A stretch of 64,000 bases of DNA from Pocillopora verrucosa (taxonomy: Eukaryota; Cnidaria; Anthozoa; Scleractinia; Pocilloporidae), in the NCBI RefSeq assembly GCF_036669915.1, contig NC_089318.1:10112390-10176389 (forward strand). Direction: 5' to 3'. The notes beneath the pieces are model-generated. The model was given only the letters and a program-made list of their open reading frames with translations, ran no database searches and was not told the origin of the DNA. Position numbers and translations under genes: made by a program. Shown one piece after another: positions 10,048 through 20,905 of this stretch. Each line of letters starts with the position of its first letter. Positions within the stretch are counted from its first letter, which is position 1.

Positions 10048-10755
10048 GCTTTTAATGCAGAATGCGTCAAATTGCGCTCCATTTTCAGTCGTCTCGACTA
10101 CCCTGCAGGCCTTATTGATTCCGCTATCAATAATTTTATTTTTAGAAATCCTTCGGCAGGCACAGCGGAAAGAAACACCGATGATAGTAGCACAGTAAGA
10201 ATTAGTCTTCCATTCAAATATCAAGTGGCCGCTGGTGCGGTTCGGAAGCAGTTGCGCGATCTTAGCCATAAGATTCTCCCCACATTGCAGCCTACATTGT
10301 GAGCAAGAAATTGGGGCAAGATCTCCAACCCAAAGAAATCAAGCCGTCAATAGTGAATCGGCAATGCGTTGTATACTGTTTCTCACGTGATCTGCGCGAT
10401 GCAGATTATGTCGGGTACACAGCCCGAAACCTTCATCAACGCATTGCTGAGCACAAATATTCGGCAATCGGTCGACATCTCGTGGAAGCTTACAGTAGCA
10501 ACCACCTCTTGGAAGAAAACCAATCAGAATATTAAGAAAGTGCCAGGGTAAATTTGATTGTTTAGTCTTTGAAATGCTGTTCATCAAGAATCACAAACCT
10601 AATTTAAATATCCAGACGGACTCCATACATGCCAAACTTTTTCTTTGATTCGGTATAGCTTTTTATCACCCATGGTTATTTTGGTATAGACAAACTACAA
10701 CTTACAAATCATTTTTTGACTTGATAATGACGTTTAGCCAACGTCGAAATGTCGT
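10048..10755 (+). mobile_element. Penelope-like element fragment, thumb and GIY-YIG endonuclease
   Basis: Frames encode RSIFSRLDYPAGLIDSAINN, then AVRKQLRDLSHKI, and after a frame break CVVYCFSRDLRDADYVGYTA, HQRIAEHKYSAIGRHLVEA and SNHLLEEN. The YVGYTA...HQRIAEH pattern is the GIY-YIG-type endonuclease characteristic of Penelope-like retroelements. Stops and frame changes at about 10302 and 10535 show it is dead. The downstream phrase AATGACGTTTAGCCAACGTC fits the 3' end of such elements. With the fragment at 8727 it forms one interrupted element. Confidence 0.85.
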
Positions 10756-11165
10756 CGTTTTTTGGAAATCTTAAAATGTTTTTAAGAAATGTTTTATCGC
10801 AATTTCTTATAGTTTAATCAAAAATTAATGAAGCGAATTCTAACTAAGGTTCTCATCATATGACATGCAGTTGAAAGAGGATTAAGTATTAATTTTTCAA
10901 GCTAATGACGACCAGATGTGTTGATACAGTTTAGTGCAATGAGATTTAAAACATGTTAGTGAAGGCAACTTAAATTCGGTTGAACAGATATCTATGACTT
11001 TCTTCACGTATATCAACAACTAAGGCTGTTCTGGTTTTTTGCGCGTGCCTTTATACGATCGATACGATCCTCAGACAATGCACTTAGATGTATTTCGAAA
11101 CTAAAAGCCAAAATACTTGGAAAAGAAATAATAGGAGAAAATAAATCCCTCATTCGATGGTTTGA
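10756..11165. other. Intergenic, nothing recognised
   Basis: AT-rich sequence without a supported ORF, exon chain or repeat boundary. Confidence 0.4.
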
Positions 11166-11170
11166 CATGT

Positions 11171-11265
11171 GATACGAGTGGGCATTTTGCTCATTGCTTG
11201 AATTTTTACCGTATTAACGAGGCTCGGAAAGATATTTCGCAACATTTAAAATGTCCACTCGTATC
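11171..11265. repeat. Hairpin element with 18-bp inverted ends
   Basis: GATACGAGTGGGCATTTT at 11171-11188 pairs with AAAATGTCCACTCGTATC at 11248-11265 with one mismatch. Length under 100 bp and clean ends fit a small MITE. Confidence 0.65.
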
Positions 11266-11379
11266 GCGAATTGGGTGTTAAAATATCCCAGAATTGACTT
11301 ATTACTGTTCCTATGCATGAAATCTCAATGTGATAATCAACCATAAAAATTATAAAAAAGAAACTTAAGTTTTAAATTG

Positions 11380-11575
11380 ATTACAATTTGTGTATTGTTC
11401 AGGCTCTCGAAATGACTAACGGCGAAGGTTGAACAGTGAAGGTTGATAAAGGACACTAGTTATTACTCAGCTGAAGCTAACTAACAGAAGTCTTAGCATA
11501 TTTTGCTTTAGTGGTATGTCTACTTAATTAGTGACAATTTAAGCACATCAATGAATGTAACTTAATACGGTATAG
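11380..11575 (+). promoter_or_regulatory. Displaced receptor upstream block
   Basis: Shares phrases with the blocks at 3265-3690 (TATTGTTCAG, GAC/GAAATGACTAAC, CAGTGAAGG). At 11532-11570 it has TGACAATTTAAGCACATCAA, related to the box found 77-86 bases before the ATG of receptors 2, 5 and 6. Here the box is about 660 bases from the receptor start, so intervening DNA has probably been inserted. Confidence 0.45.
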
Positions 11576-11865
11576 CTAGGAGGAGAACATGTCTCAAGCT
11601 TGCTTCTCGGCTTGTCTTGCTAACGTAACAGGTTACCTCTTGAAACACTTAGCACGTGATATCCCCACATTTTGAAAATGCTTTTTGGGCAACTAATAAT
11701 GGAAACATTTCTGGTCATAGGGATAAAATAGATGTCAGTGTTTTTCTTGTTAATTATCATTTACTTTACATCACAGGCAAATGTTGGTATAAAAGTCGCT
11801 GATATGACTAGAATCAATGTCTTTGAATTCCTGTTATAAACGAGCAATTTGTACAGATGATAATA

Positions 11866-11950
11866 CAATTTCTAGTGCAATTTGGTATAAATAAGCACGA
11901 GTAAATTTTACAAAGACAAGAAAATTGCACGAGTCCGTAAGGCTAATGTT
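11866..11950 (+). repeat. Half copy of MITE family A
   Basis: Contains AGTGCAATTTGGTATAAATA and AAATTGCACGAGTCCGTAAG, matching the left arm and centre of the element at 3699-3853. The right arm is absent. Confidence 0.5.
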
Positions 11951-12141
11951 ATTTTTGTTGAGAAAACAATGAGACCAACTCTGGTAAAACAAGACACAAA
12001 AGAGGCAAGGCAATTCTGATGATGAGCTTTAGTGACCCGATGTCCTTAAAGGCGCCATATTACATTCTATTCGCAATAGAATTTTGTTTTGCCTGTTTGT
12101 AATTGTACGCCACATTAAGGCATTGCACTTAAACTACAGCT

Positions 12142-12179
12142 GTAAAGTAGTATGCAAATAAAGTTGCATAATACTTTAC
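12142..12179. promoter_or_regulatory. Palindrome with octamer-like ATGCAAAT before truncated receptor
   Basis: GTAAAGTAGTATGCAA (12142-12157) pairs with TTGCATAATACTTTAC (12164-12179), one mismatch, 6-base loop. The left arm runs into ATGCAAAT (12152-12159), the consensus octamer of POU-domain factors. It lies 55-92 bases before the ATG at 12234. A regulatory role is inference from position and motif only. Confidence 0.35.
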
Positions 12180-12233
12180 AATTCGCAATTTTCCTCTTCG
12201 ATCAACGAGTCCACCATCGTCTATGATCGCAAA

Positions 12234-12836
12234 ATGAAAGCTTGGTTCTGGATTCTTGGCTGGTCTCTTTCCATCCTGACCACAACTGGAAATGGATTTA
12301 TCATCTTCCTCGTTTGTAACAAACGGCAGCTTCGTACTAAAACTAACGCGTTTATCGTTTCGCTCGCGGTGGCTGACTTCTGTGTTGGGATGAGCGCTGT
12401 TCCTTCGCGGTTTGCGTGTGAGGCGTTGGATATGTGCAACGATCCATTTATTTCGAGGACAGTGTGGATTTCAAGAAACCTGTTTGCGTTTGCGTCGGTG
12501 ACGAATTTGTGCAGTTTAGTCCTGGATCGCTACATTGCCGTCACGAAACCTTTACAATACTTGACATTTATGAAGCGTCGCCGAGTCATTCTGATGGTTT
12601 CACTTTCCTGGGCAATTCCAATCGCTCTTATTGCATCTTTCAGGATAGAACTTTTTGTTGCTCAATCATTTGTGGATATTTTGATTTGTATACTCATGAT
12701 TTTCGAGTTGCTTCCAAGTATGATGTTAATATTTTGTTTTGTGCCCATGTTAAAAGTTGTGTTTAAGCATAATCGAGCCGCTCGTTCGTTAGCTAAACAG
12801 TTACGCTTCAACCATCGGGTTTTTGTCTTGACCTAA
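12234..12836 (+). pseudogene. Truncated class A GPCR, array member 3 (200 codons)
   Basis: The frame is intact and closely matches its paralogues from MKAWFWILGW through TM5 and the third intracellular loop (RSLAKQLRFNHRVF), including GN, LAVAD, DRY and W in TM4. At about 12821 homology stops abruptly; four unrelated codons and a TAA follow. TM6, the CYGI region and the NPxxY of TM7 are absent and were not found in the following kilobase. A five-helix product could not signal as a normal GPCR, so this is called a pseudogene; an expressed truncated protein cannot be excluded. Its promoter box also appears displaced. Confidence 0.85.
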
Positions 12837-13289
12837 TTAAACTAAGAAATAATATCAGAATCATGTAATCCTTTATCGTGAAGACTTTCTGTTCGCTCCG
12901 AATAATGGAGTTTAGTTTATACCAATAGTGGATGGCATTGAAGACGCCCACTAATTGATTACTCGAACACCGAATATCCTTCGGTATTCACCTATGAGTA
13001 TTTGCGCCCGAAAATATTGTAATAATTGCAAGATTAAATGAGTTAACTGACACATCGACAGTGAGGTGAATAGTTTTTAAGTATAGCAATGGAAAATTGT
13101 TCCTTCGGTGTGAGAATGGTTGCTCAGTTGATTCACTTGATTCTGAATTCCTTTCGCACTGTAGATACATTAGGGTGTAAGAGATAGTTTGAAAAGGAGT
13201 GTTAAAATATTTTGATTGCCGTCTTTTTTAATGTCGAGTACCACGTGGTTAATTGTTCAGTATAATTTTAGAGATATACAAGAGGATGA
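12837..13289. other. Sequence after the truncation breakpoint
   Basis: No receptor remnant, gene or repeat boundary was recognised. Confidence 0.35.
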
Positions 13290-14195
13290 GTTAAATTAAG
13301 TTCATTGAAATTCTATTTGATCACAGTACCTAATAAAAGATAAATTCAATTATATACTGAGTGATAGTCATCAATGTTTCCATCGTTACTCTATAAATTC
13401 CAAACATTTGACGAGAAATCTTGGATCTTTTAATCAGTGGAAATGAACTCATCGATTCTATGTGAAAATGTTACCAATATCATTGCAACTAGAAAATCCA
13501 TTTTCAGCGTTTTCCGTCAAGCATTGGTTTTTAAGCTGCTGCAGTAATTTTTACATCAAAAATTCCTTCTTTCTTTTTTTTTAAACTATTCTTTTTTTAT
13601 TTTCTGCGATGTGCACCTGCGCTATAACACATAATTCTGGAGAATTTTCGAAACGGTGCTGTTATAGAGACGCAGGAATTGTTTCCCCTCTTGAGAACGC
13701 AACAAATGCTGGCAGGAACCATGGTTGACGGCATCCTGGCGTCATAAGGGCTGTTTTATTATCCCATTAAAAACAAAACAAAACAAAACAGAAAAAAGAG
13801 AAAACGGTGACATCAGCTTCTCCAAAAGCTTCGTTCCAACCCCAGCCTCAGGGTTTTCTCTGTCTTTAACTGGAGCGCACGAAGAAAGACTTGGGAAGGG
13901 GGTTGCTTCATTTGCGGTCCGCAAGAAATGTTTTCTTGAGAACGCAACAGATGCTAGCAGGAAAAAAGGTTGAACACCGTAATAGTCTGGATGGCACATA
14001 AGCCTAACCGTGGAAATATTGTTGTGCTTTCAAATTTATTCAGTTTAGTGTTTACTCCATCTCTGTTGACCGTTGCGTGACATTCATTTGCTTTATTTAA
14101 ATCATTCGCACATACGTAATCACGCTACTATGGTAACCTCTTACGTAAGAAGGATGCTTAGTTTACAGCAACCTCGTTCTCAGGAAAAAATTTTT
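13290..14195 (+). repeat. Segmental duplication, copy 1 (receptor downstream DNA)
   Basis: Diverged but collinear with 23215-24515. Shared phrases in the same order are CCTAxTAAAAGATAAA, ACTCTATAA, GGATCTTTxxAATCAGT, GAACTCATCGA, GAAAATCCATT, TGCGATGTGCACCTGC, CAGCTTCT, TGTGCTTTCAAATTTATT, GCTACTATGGTAACCTC and CTCGTTCTCAGGAA. Both copies lie 3' of a receptor, showing that duplication units were kilobases long. An (AAAAC)n run lies at about 13775. Confidence 0.65.
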
Positions 14196-14462
14196 AAAAA
14201 ATTGTCTGACACCAAAGCTCTTGCAACTACGGGATCGCATGTTACCATATTTTTCATTTTGGCTATGGTGTAAAAGCAAAATTTTGTGTATTCTGAATCA
14301 AAGTTTGGTCCACCCCCCCTTAATTGCGAACTCTTGGATCCGTATCAGATGCAACAATTACGAATTCATTTGAATTTTAAGTTTTAAAAATCCTGTGGAA
14401 CTTGGTAAACCAAGGTGTGATGTCGAAATTATCATGGTTGTCTTCTCTAAAATTAACTTATG

Positions 14463-14572
14463 ATAAATGAATGTAAATGTATGAATATCATGTATGTGAA
14501 CTGGAATATAGAGGCGATCCTCGCAGTTATAAAAACTACTTAAGTGATAGTGAAAATAAGGCCTGAAAAACT
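14463..14572 (-). mobile_element. 5'-truncated SINE tail
   Basis: Matches the tail of the SINE at 1256-1455 (GGCGATCCTCGCAGTTAT and AGTGAAAATAAGGCCTGAAA on the plus strand) without the tRNA head. It abuts the Penelope-like remnant exactly after the VVYKF codons, so it inserted into, or recombined with, that element. Confidence 0.7.
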
Positions 14573-15335
14573 TGTAAACCACACACGCACGGAGCCCAAG
14601 AGGGATAGCGTCTTTCTCACCAAACATATTACCTACTCTAAAAGATGGAAAAACCAACTTAATATCTATGTTGTTACAATATCGCCTAGCAAGGTGCCAA
14701 ACCCTTTGTTCTGTTACAACAGATAAAGGGCCAATGTAAAGTAATTTGTTATAAAAGGTCGGCGTAGTGACTGAAACGGAAACCGGGGTGAGGTACCGAT
14801 TGACAGCCCTTTCAACTAGATGGGCTGGAAAAAGATTTTTCTTAAGAATTTTAGTAAGTCTCTTGATGTTTTCGTGGAAACCCAACCATGTGTTGTTGAT
14901 CTTGTGGGCTCTATCAACAAGAGTGCGAATGAGACCCGGCGTAAAAGAATAAGATAAAAAGCTGAAACAATTAGTCGATAGGCCCGTAAAGGTTTTCTTA
15001 CGAAACATGAGTGTCATTGTTGATTAAAACATCTAGGAATGCTATTTTATGATTTATTTCCTTTTCCCTAATGAAACTAATGTTGGTGTGCCTGGAGTTT
15101 ATGTACCTGAAAAATAGTAGCGCATCATTTTCCGAATGAAATAAACAAAATGTATCGTCAACACAACGGCGGTAAAATAATACCTTTGAGCCCTAGCACT
15201 TTTCCAACCATAACTTTTCATTATGTCCCATAAAAAAAATAGACTACCAATAGACTACCAAGAACAAGAGCGAGGGGGAAGCCCAGAGCTACGCCATCTA
15301 TCTGGTCGTAGAAAGACCCTTTAAGTAAGAAATGG
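14573..15335 (-). mobile_element. Penelope-like element fragment (reverse transcriptase)
   Basis: On the minus strand the order is DQIDGVALGFPLA near 15300, YRRCVDDTFCLF near 15165 (the YxDD polymerase motif, with C for the usual residue), INHKIAFLDVLINN near 15040, and from 15017 GLIRTLVDRAHKINNTWLGF, RYLTPVSV and YCNNIDIKLVF up to RACVVYKF. These are palm and thumb segments of a Penelope-like reverse transcriptase. Frameshifts between 15017 and 15300 and loss of the endonuclease show it is inactive. Confidence 0.82.
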
Positions 15336-15737
15336 GTCTGAGCGGTGGCTACGGGTAAAAGGCTTTTAAGCTGAGTTCTACTTAACTTGTGGTCGGAGTT
15401 GAAGAACAGGAGCGAGGGGGGAGCTCATAGCTACATCATCTCTCTGGTCTATTTATCATGTGAAAGTGTAGGAGATGTAATAAAAGACTTTGTTGATTTA
15501 CTATGGTGGCCTCGTTGATTTTTGCACTTTTCAAAAATAAACTGTTTTAATCATTTCTCTACCAGGTGTGACCAATTAGTAATTTTTCACGAAAATATCT
15601 CTCGCTATAAACATAAGTGGTAAAGAAATGAAAAGAATCAGGCGGAGCTATGGTGACGTTGAGGGAAGAAAGTCATTCACAGAGAATCGTTCTGCAAAGT
15701 CCTCCTCTTCAATTCCCATGGCCTCGGAGCACCACAG
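15336..15737. other. Repeat-derived and unassigned DNA
   Basis: Near 15410 a second GAGCGAGGGGGGAGCTCATA phrase resembles part of the preceding reverse transcriptase, suggesting a second small fragment of the same element type. Nothing else is recognised. Confidence 0.35.
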
Positions 15738-16134
15738 ATAAAACTTTGGTGTCCATGTCTAGTGTGGTGTGTTGATGACAATGAGAACCTAGAAATGAAA
15801 TGAAAAATGAAACCCAGTAATAAAACCCCCGGCTAAGAAAAACACAACTGGTTTGCTGAACAAAATTTTAGAAAAATTGGCATAAAAGATCTGTGGAACA
15901 ACTCTCTGAATGTTACTCCTAAACCTTCAACAATGGATTTTAATTGGCTGAAAGAATCTACTGTTGGAATTTCTAAATTGGCATCAGGTTTCTATCTATT
16001 ATATAGGTAAAACTTTGGTGTTCATATCTGGTTTGGTGTTGATAACACTGAAAACCTAGAAGTGAGATGAAAAATGAAACCCAGTGGTAAAGCCCCTGAC
16101 TAAGAAAAACACAGCTAGTTTGCTGAACAAAACG
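15738..16134 (+). repeat. Direct duplication, about 130 bp, spacing about 268 bp
   Basis: 15738-15869 and 16006-16134 share AAAACTTTGGTGT, AACCTAGAA, ATGAAAAATGAAACCCAGT, TAAGAAAAACACA and TTTGCTGAACAAAA in the same order. No coding content is recognised. Confidence 0.7.
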
Positions 16135-16261
16135 GAAGGGTTACAATTTGAAATGCGATCCAACTTACAAGCCAGCTTTAAATAACATCTCGGAAAAAAG
16201 AGCGTAGGCCTCCAAAAAGAATAATTAAAGTCAGTTATACGAACTGACACACTACATACTG

Positions 16262-16400
16262 CCTTAGACAAAGGGCTAACGTTCAAAACGTCAGTTTTGA
16301 AACTCGACGGTGGCAAATTTACTTTATCAACCCAGTTGATAACTAATAACCCTGTTATACTCTTCCACCGACGCAGCATCACGGTTTGTTTAGAAACTTA
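16262..16400 (+). repeat. Dispersed repeat, possible Penelope-like tail
   Basis: Diverged copy of 4330-4485: ACAAAGGGCTAACGTTCAAA, ACGTCAGTTTT, GGTGGCAAATTTAC and CACCGACGCAGCATCAC. Confidence 0.5.
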
Positions 16401-17060
16401 TTACATGGATGTGAGCTGAAGGTAATAGATTACCTCAAAGTTCGATCATGAACTCCTACTTGTACGGTATTATTAAATGCTGTACATTTTCATGTTTGAT
16501 GAAACACAAATCAGTAAATTAGTCAGTTCACTTACCTCTGTTTGTGTAAAAACAAATGAAGATTCGCCTGGAGTAGCGAGATGCTCAGAAAAGATGAAAA
16601 CCATCCCGTGTCCTTAGCGAGCAATCGATAGACGACTTGTAAACATCTAACGTGCAGGATTCATCTGCTGTGAAAGCAGCACACCTTTCACTCAGCCAAC
16701 GAAGACGATACAGCTGTATATTGTAATGGAAGTGTGAACAATACATATATGTAAAAAAAGCATAAAAATTTAGGTGCGATTAGAGTCCGCTGAAGTGTAA
16801 AGCTTGGGACTTTTTTTTTTGGTCATGAGTATGTCGGAAATTAGGAACTCGATTTTGTTGCGGTAAATGTTATTGGCCTGAAATTTTCACTTTCTTCAAC
16901 TGTAGGCATTTGCAGCTTGATCTTATCTTAGTCAGTTAGTCAGTAAGATATCTTTCGATCATTTTCGTAACCTGTGATTTGTATTAGCTTCGGTCTCAAG
17001 GCTTTGAGTTTTTGATGGTTTAAGGTTCGCTTACCAAAGAAGACCAGTAAAAAGGAGAAT
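16401..17060. other. Intergenic, nothing recognised
   Basis: No supported gene. The phrase AGGCTTGGCTAAA at about 17079 also occurs at the right end of the next repeat. Confidence 0.35.
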
Positions 17061-17181
17061 CATTTGCGACTTCTCCTTTAGGCTTGGCTAAATTTTTTTG
17101 TCAAAGTTTAATCCGAAACGACAACCTGAGCAGAACTCATCACCTGGGTAGAGTCTCCTCAATCAACTTGACTCTTATGAT

Positions 17182-17461
17182 AGCGGGGCTCGCAGAGCGT
17201 AGCCCCATATATATACAAAATAGTAGTAACCCATCAAGCCGAAAAAATTTGGATGTACGACCGTACAAGGTGCTAACATGCGTGGTCAACTGTACCGCGG
17301 GCACGCCAACACCACAGTTTTGTTCAGTAGTCCAGTGGTCAGTGCACTGGGCTCCGAATTGGACGACCCGGGTTCTAGTCCTGGCCGGGGCAAGGCATTG
17401 TGCCCTTGAGACGTGCGGAGAAAAAAAAAAATGCGAGCTCCGCTTTTAGGCTTGGCTAAAT
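17182..17461 (+). mobile_element. Composite repeat with inverted ends and internal tRNA-like module, copy 1
   Basis: Starts with AGCGGGGCTCGCA and ends near 17444 with TGCGAGCTCCGCT, inverted repeats of 13 bp (one mismatch here, perfect in the copy at 30908). Inside, 17327-17392 is tRNA-like with an A-box phrase (CCAGTGGTCAGTGCACTGG) and a B box (GGTTCTAGTCC). A short tail (AGGCTTGGCTAAATCTATAT) follows in both copies. Either a MITE that captured a tRNA gene or a SINE with a folded 5' extension. Confidence 0.75.
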
Positions 17462-17743
17462 CTATATATTATCGATGACACCCGCTAAAGTTGTCGCATC
17501 ATCAGGCAATATGACTAAGATTAATACTTTTCAATGCAGTGCTGCTGTTAAATGTACGATGAGACCCACATGATGGACTGTTTTAATTTCATTTGCGGTG
17601 ATTTTATATCTTGCCCAACACGGCAGGATGACTCACTTCACTTTCAATAAGTTAGTCACGCAACAATGCGTTCCTTCTAGAGCTTATCTTGGTGTTATAT
17701 AATAATGTGGTCCTACTAACTGAGTTGATTATGTAAAGTGGTG

Positions 17744-17805
17744 ATGGCAATGTGATTGATAATGTGATTGATAATGTGATTGATAATGTGATTGATTGAT
17801 AACGT
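17744..17805 (+). repeat. 12-bp tandem repeat, about 5 units
   Basis: AATGTGATTGAT is repeated in tandem, with the last unit extended by GATTGAT. Confidence 0.9.
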
Positions 17806-18422
17806 GATTTACCCCTCTTCAGTCACTCAGAATTATAAATAGTCACGTGCGACACTTGTGGTCAAAAGTAGTTCGTGTTTTCTGAATTAGGTCGAAACTG
17901 AATACAACGTTTGACTACAGCTTTTTTAATCTCACCCATTTTCATCCAGAATATTTCTTCGAGCAAAGCTTCAGAATTAGTCAATGCTGCTAGAGATATC
18001 GAAGTTATTTCTTTAAGGAAAAAACAGGTTGAGTCTGTGTACGAGTCAAGGGGCGCATCCAACTGGAGTTTATCCTGAATCTCTCACATGAAGTGATTAG
18101 AAGCATAGCAGATGGAATGCTAGTCGAACGATTACTGTCATAATTCCTAATCTAAACAGTACAGGTGAATTTCAGCACTATTTCCGAGTTTATAAAAACA
18201 TGGACCACTCAACGAACAAGGGAACCTTATGTTATGGAAACAGCCCGTTTCTTTTTTTTCACAGTCATTCTGTGATTATTGTTTGGAGAATACAATTTGA
18301 AATTTAGTTTTGGTGTGGAAGCCATATTAATCATAGCAGTGGAATGATAGCATATCAGTTGAATGGTCCATCTAAATAATTTTTCTAGATTTTCAACACA
18401 AGGACGTGATGAAAGTAGAATT
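17806..18422. other. Intergenic, nothing recognised
   Basis: No supported coding or repeat structure. Confidence 0.35.
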
Positions 18423-18945
18423 AACAAATAGAGAAGCCTTGACTGTGCTCTGTTCTGTTGTAAAGCACGCAGGAAGCGGCTAGAGCACGAAAGAAGTGTA
18501 GGGAGAAACACGAGACGTAGTCATCCACTACTTCTTGAGTAGGGAGAACTCCCTACTTCTTTCCCTACTTCTTTCTCCCTACTTCTTGACAAGACTAAAG
18601 CTGTCAAAAATGTCAAACCATCAAAGTTCATATTCTGCAATATTTTACAAACTAAAATAGCTCGACATGTCGAATTTAACATTTTTGCCTGAAGTTTTTT
18701 AGTTTCTAATACAGGATCTGAAAGTGAAATGTTCAGTGAAATTCGGCCCAATCGTGGCTCACAAAAATACGCAAGTTATTTCACATGACAAGTAGAAAAC
18801 AAACTGTTCAAGGCGAGTGTATTATGAATGAACAACAGCCGAATTCACAAGGACATGAAGATCGCTCGGAATAACAGCGCCGTAAAACTCGGCTGCAGTG
18901 ATTGATCTGGCCTTCCACTCAACGCATCGGAAAGGTAATCTGGGC
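18423..18945 (+). repeat. Repeat family B, copy with head, short minisatellite and body
   Basis: The head (18423-18490) matches 6525-6598. A degenerate run of CTCCCTACTTCTT units (18520-18590) follows. A 350-bp body (18590-18945) matches 45955-46295: AAGCTGTCAAAAATG, TGCCTGAAGTTTTTTAGT, TCTGAAAGTGAAATGTTCAG, GACAAGTAGAAAACAAACTG and CCACTCAACGCATCGGAAAG. This shows the order head, TACTTCTTGAGT units, body within one dispersed element. Confidence 0.7.
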
Positions 18946-19937
18946 AAGCTCTTATTTTTCCACTCGAAGGTTAGTCGATTTAGTTCCTGAGGCTTGCTCC
19001 ACTGCGATGACCGAAGATCGCCATGATGAGCTAGCCGCGATAGACCTTAGCATGATCGCAGTCGCTCTGACACCGTCATGATTAGTATGAATTTTAACAA
19101 TTATGCCAGGTTATATTTTTCATCATTCCTGTTTTTTTCTGTTTGTTTTTGAAATCGAAACTTTATATACTATATAAGTGTTAGCTGTGTTTGATTTTTA
19201 TTACCGTATGTAAACTCGCAATCTAACAGCGTGAAAACCGTTAAAAAAACTCAGACTGTCTATTTTGTCTTATCTTTGAGGATTTTTGTCTCTGCTCACG
19301 TTACAGTAACGTAAATTACTGCGCCTGGCATTTTTGCAAACCTTTGCTCGCTTGTTCCGAAATTTCACTTTCAATTAACGAAAGAAAAGCTAGAAAGAAT
19401 TCCGATTCGGCAGATGGCGTGACAACTTAAGCTCAGTTCTATGCTCTATACTCTCATAGAGCACGCTCTTTCAACCAATGACAGTACGTGTTATATCCGA
19501 ACGTTATTATAAATGTAGATGATGTCATCAACTATTGAGGTAAAGAGGTGGTTACTACAAACCTTCTTGTTATCTCTGTTGTAACTATGGGTAAAATATA
19601 GCACGATTGTCATTGCATACTCTGAAATAGAAAAAAGATACATCAACGGAATCAGGCTTAACTGCCACGATAGTTCTGGTTATAGTTAACTCAAGGTTTG
19701 TGTTAGAACTATGTAAAATCAGTTTGAACCATGAAAGCCATTGCTTAAAGCTAAACAAAGATGAGATTTTTATCAAGCTGCTTGTCCAGCCATGGAAATT
19801 TATGACTGAACAATTACACTTGCTTTAAAAAATGTTTGTATACAAAATTTGTTATCCAATGTTGATGTTTATTGCTAAACTGTAATGTTCACGAAAGCTT
19901 TTTTACTGTGTCCCAACTCCTGCAGTTAAAAAACGCA
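18946..19937. other. Intergenic, nothing recognised
   Basis: AT-rich DNA with no supported gene on either strand. Confidence 0.35.
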
Positions 19938-20905
19938 CACATTTGTCCACATTCAGTTTTTAATTCATATCTCAACAAATATTTACAGGAATAACACCTA
20001 CAATATGTCATTTTAAAGTGTATAGAATGGGCTTCTCAGGAAAAAAAAATTCATCATTGAAACCCAGGACTTTCCTAAAAAGTAAAATTTAAAACACAAA
20101 ATAAGTAAGACATAGTGTAAAACTTGAGGTAAAAGTCACTTTTCCTCATAGGTGTAGGTTAATCAAGATTAATTGATAGCAGAAGTTAATTATTAACATG
20201 TCAGCAACATTTCCTGAAAATCTGAAAGAAAAAGAATAAAAAATGAAGTTTTTATGAATTTTTATGTGCACCCATGTCATTCCAAAAAAATTAGCAAAAA
20301 TTTGTCCACATTCAGTTTTTAATTCATATCTCAACAAAAATTTACAGGAACAACACCTGCAATATGTCATTTTAAAGTGTATAAAATGGGCTTCTCAGGA
20401 AAAAAAAATTCATCATTGAAACCCAGGACTTTCCTAAAAAGTAAAATTTAAAACACAAAATAAGTAAGACATAGTGTAAAACTTGAGGTAAAAGTCACTT
20501 TTCCTCATAGGTATAGGTTAATCAAGATTAATTGATAGCAGAAGTTAATTATTAACATGTCAGCAACATTTCCTGAAAATCTGAAAGAAAAAGAATAAAA
20601 AATGAAGTTTTTATGAATTTTTATGTGCACCCATGTCATTCCAAAAAAATTAGCAAAAATTTGTCCACATTCAGTTTTTAATTCATATCTCAACAAAAAT
20701 TTACAGGAACAACACCTGCAATATGTCATTTTAAAGTGTATAAAATGGGCTTCTCAGGAAAAAAAATTCATCATTGAAACCCAGGACTTTCCTAAAAAGT
20801 AAAATTTAAAACACAAAATAAGTAAGATATAGTGTAAAACTTGAGGTCAAAGTCACTTTTCCTCACAGGTATCGGTTACTTAAGATTAATTGATAGCAGA
20901 AGTTA
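19938..20905. repeat. 359-bp tandem repeat, about 2.7 units
   Basis: The phrase TTTGTCCACATTCAGTTTTT starts units at about 19941, 20301 and 20660 (spacing 360 and 359 bp). The third unit breaks off after GAAGTTAATT at about 20905. The first two complete units encode almost identical 74-residue minus-strand ORFs. They carry no recognisable domain, and their identity follows from the near-identical DNA. Recent satellite-like duplication. Confidence 0.92.

Noticed and set aside
13725-13999. Overlapping 82- and 85-codon ORFs in the segmental duplication
   Set aside because: Not preserved in the second copy at 23787-23960, where the frame is broken.
20146-20729. Duplicated 74-residue minus-strand ORFs
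   Set aside because: Identity is explained by the recent 359-bp tandem duplication; no signal peptide or domain.
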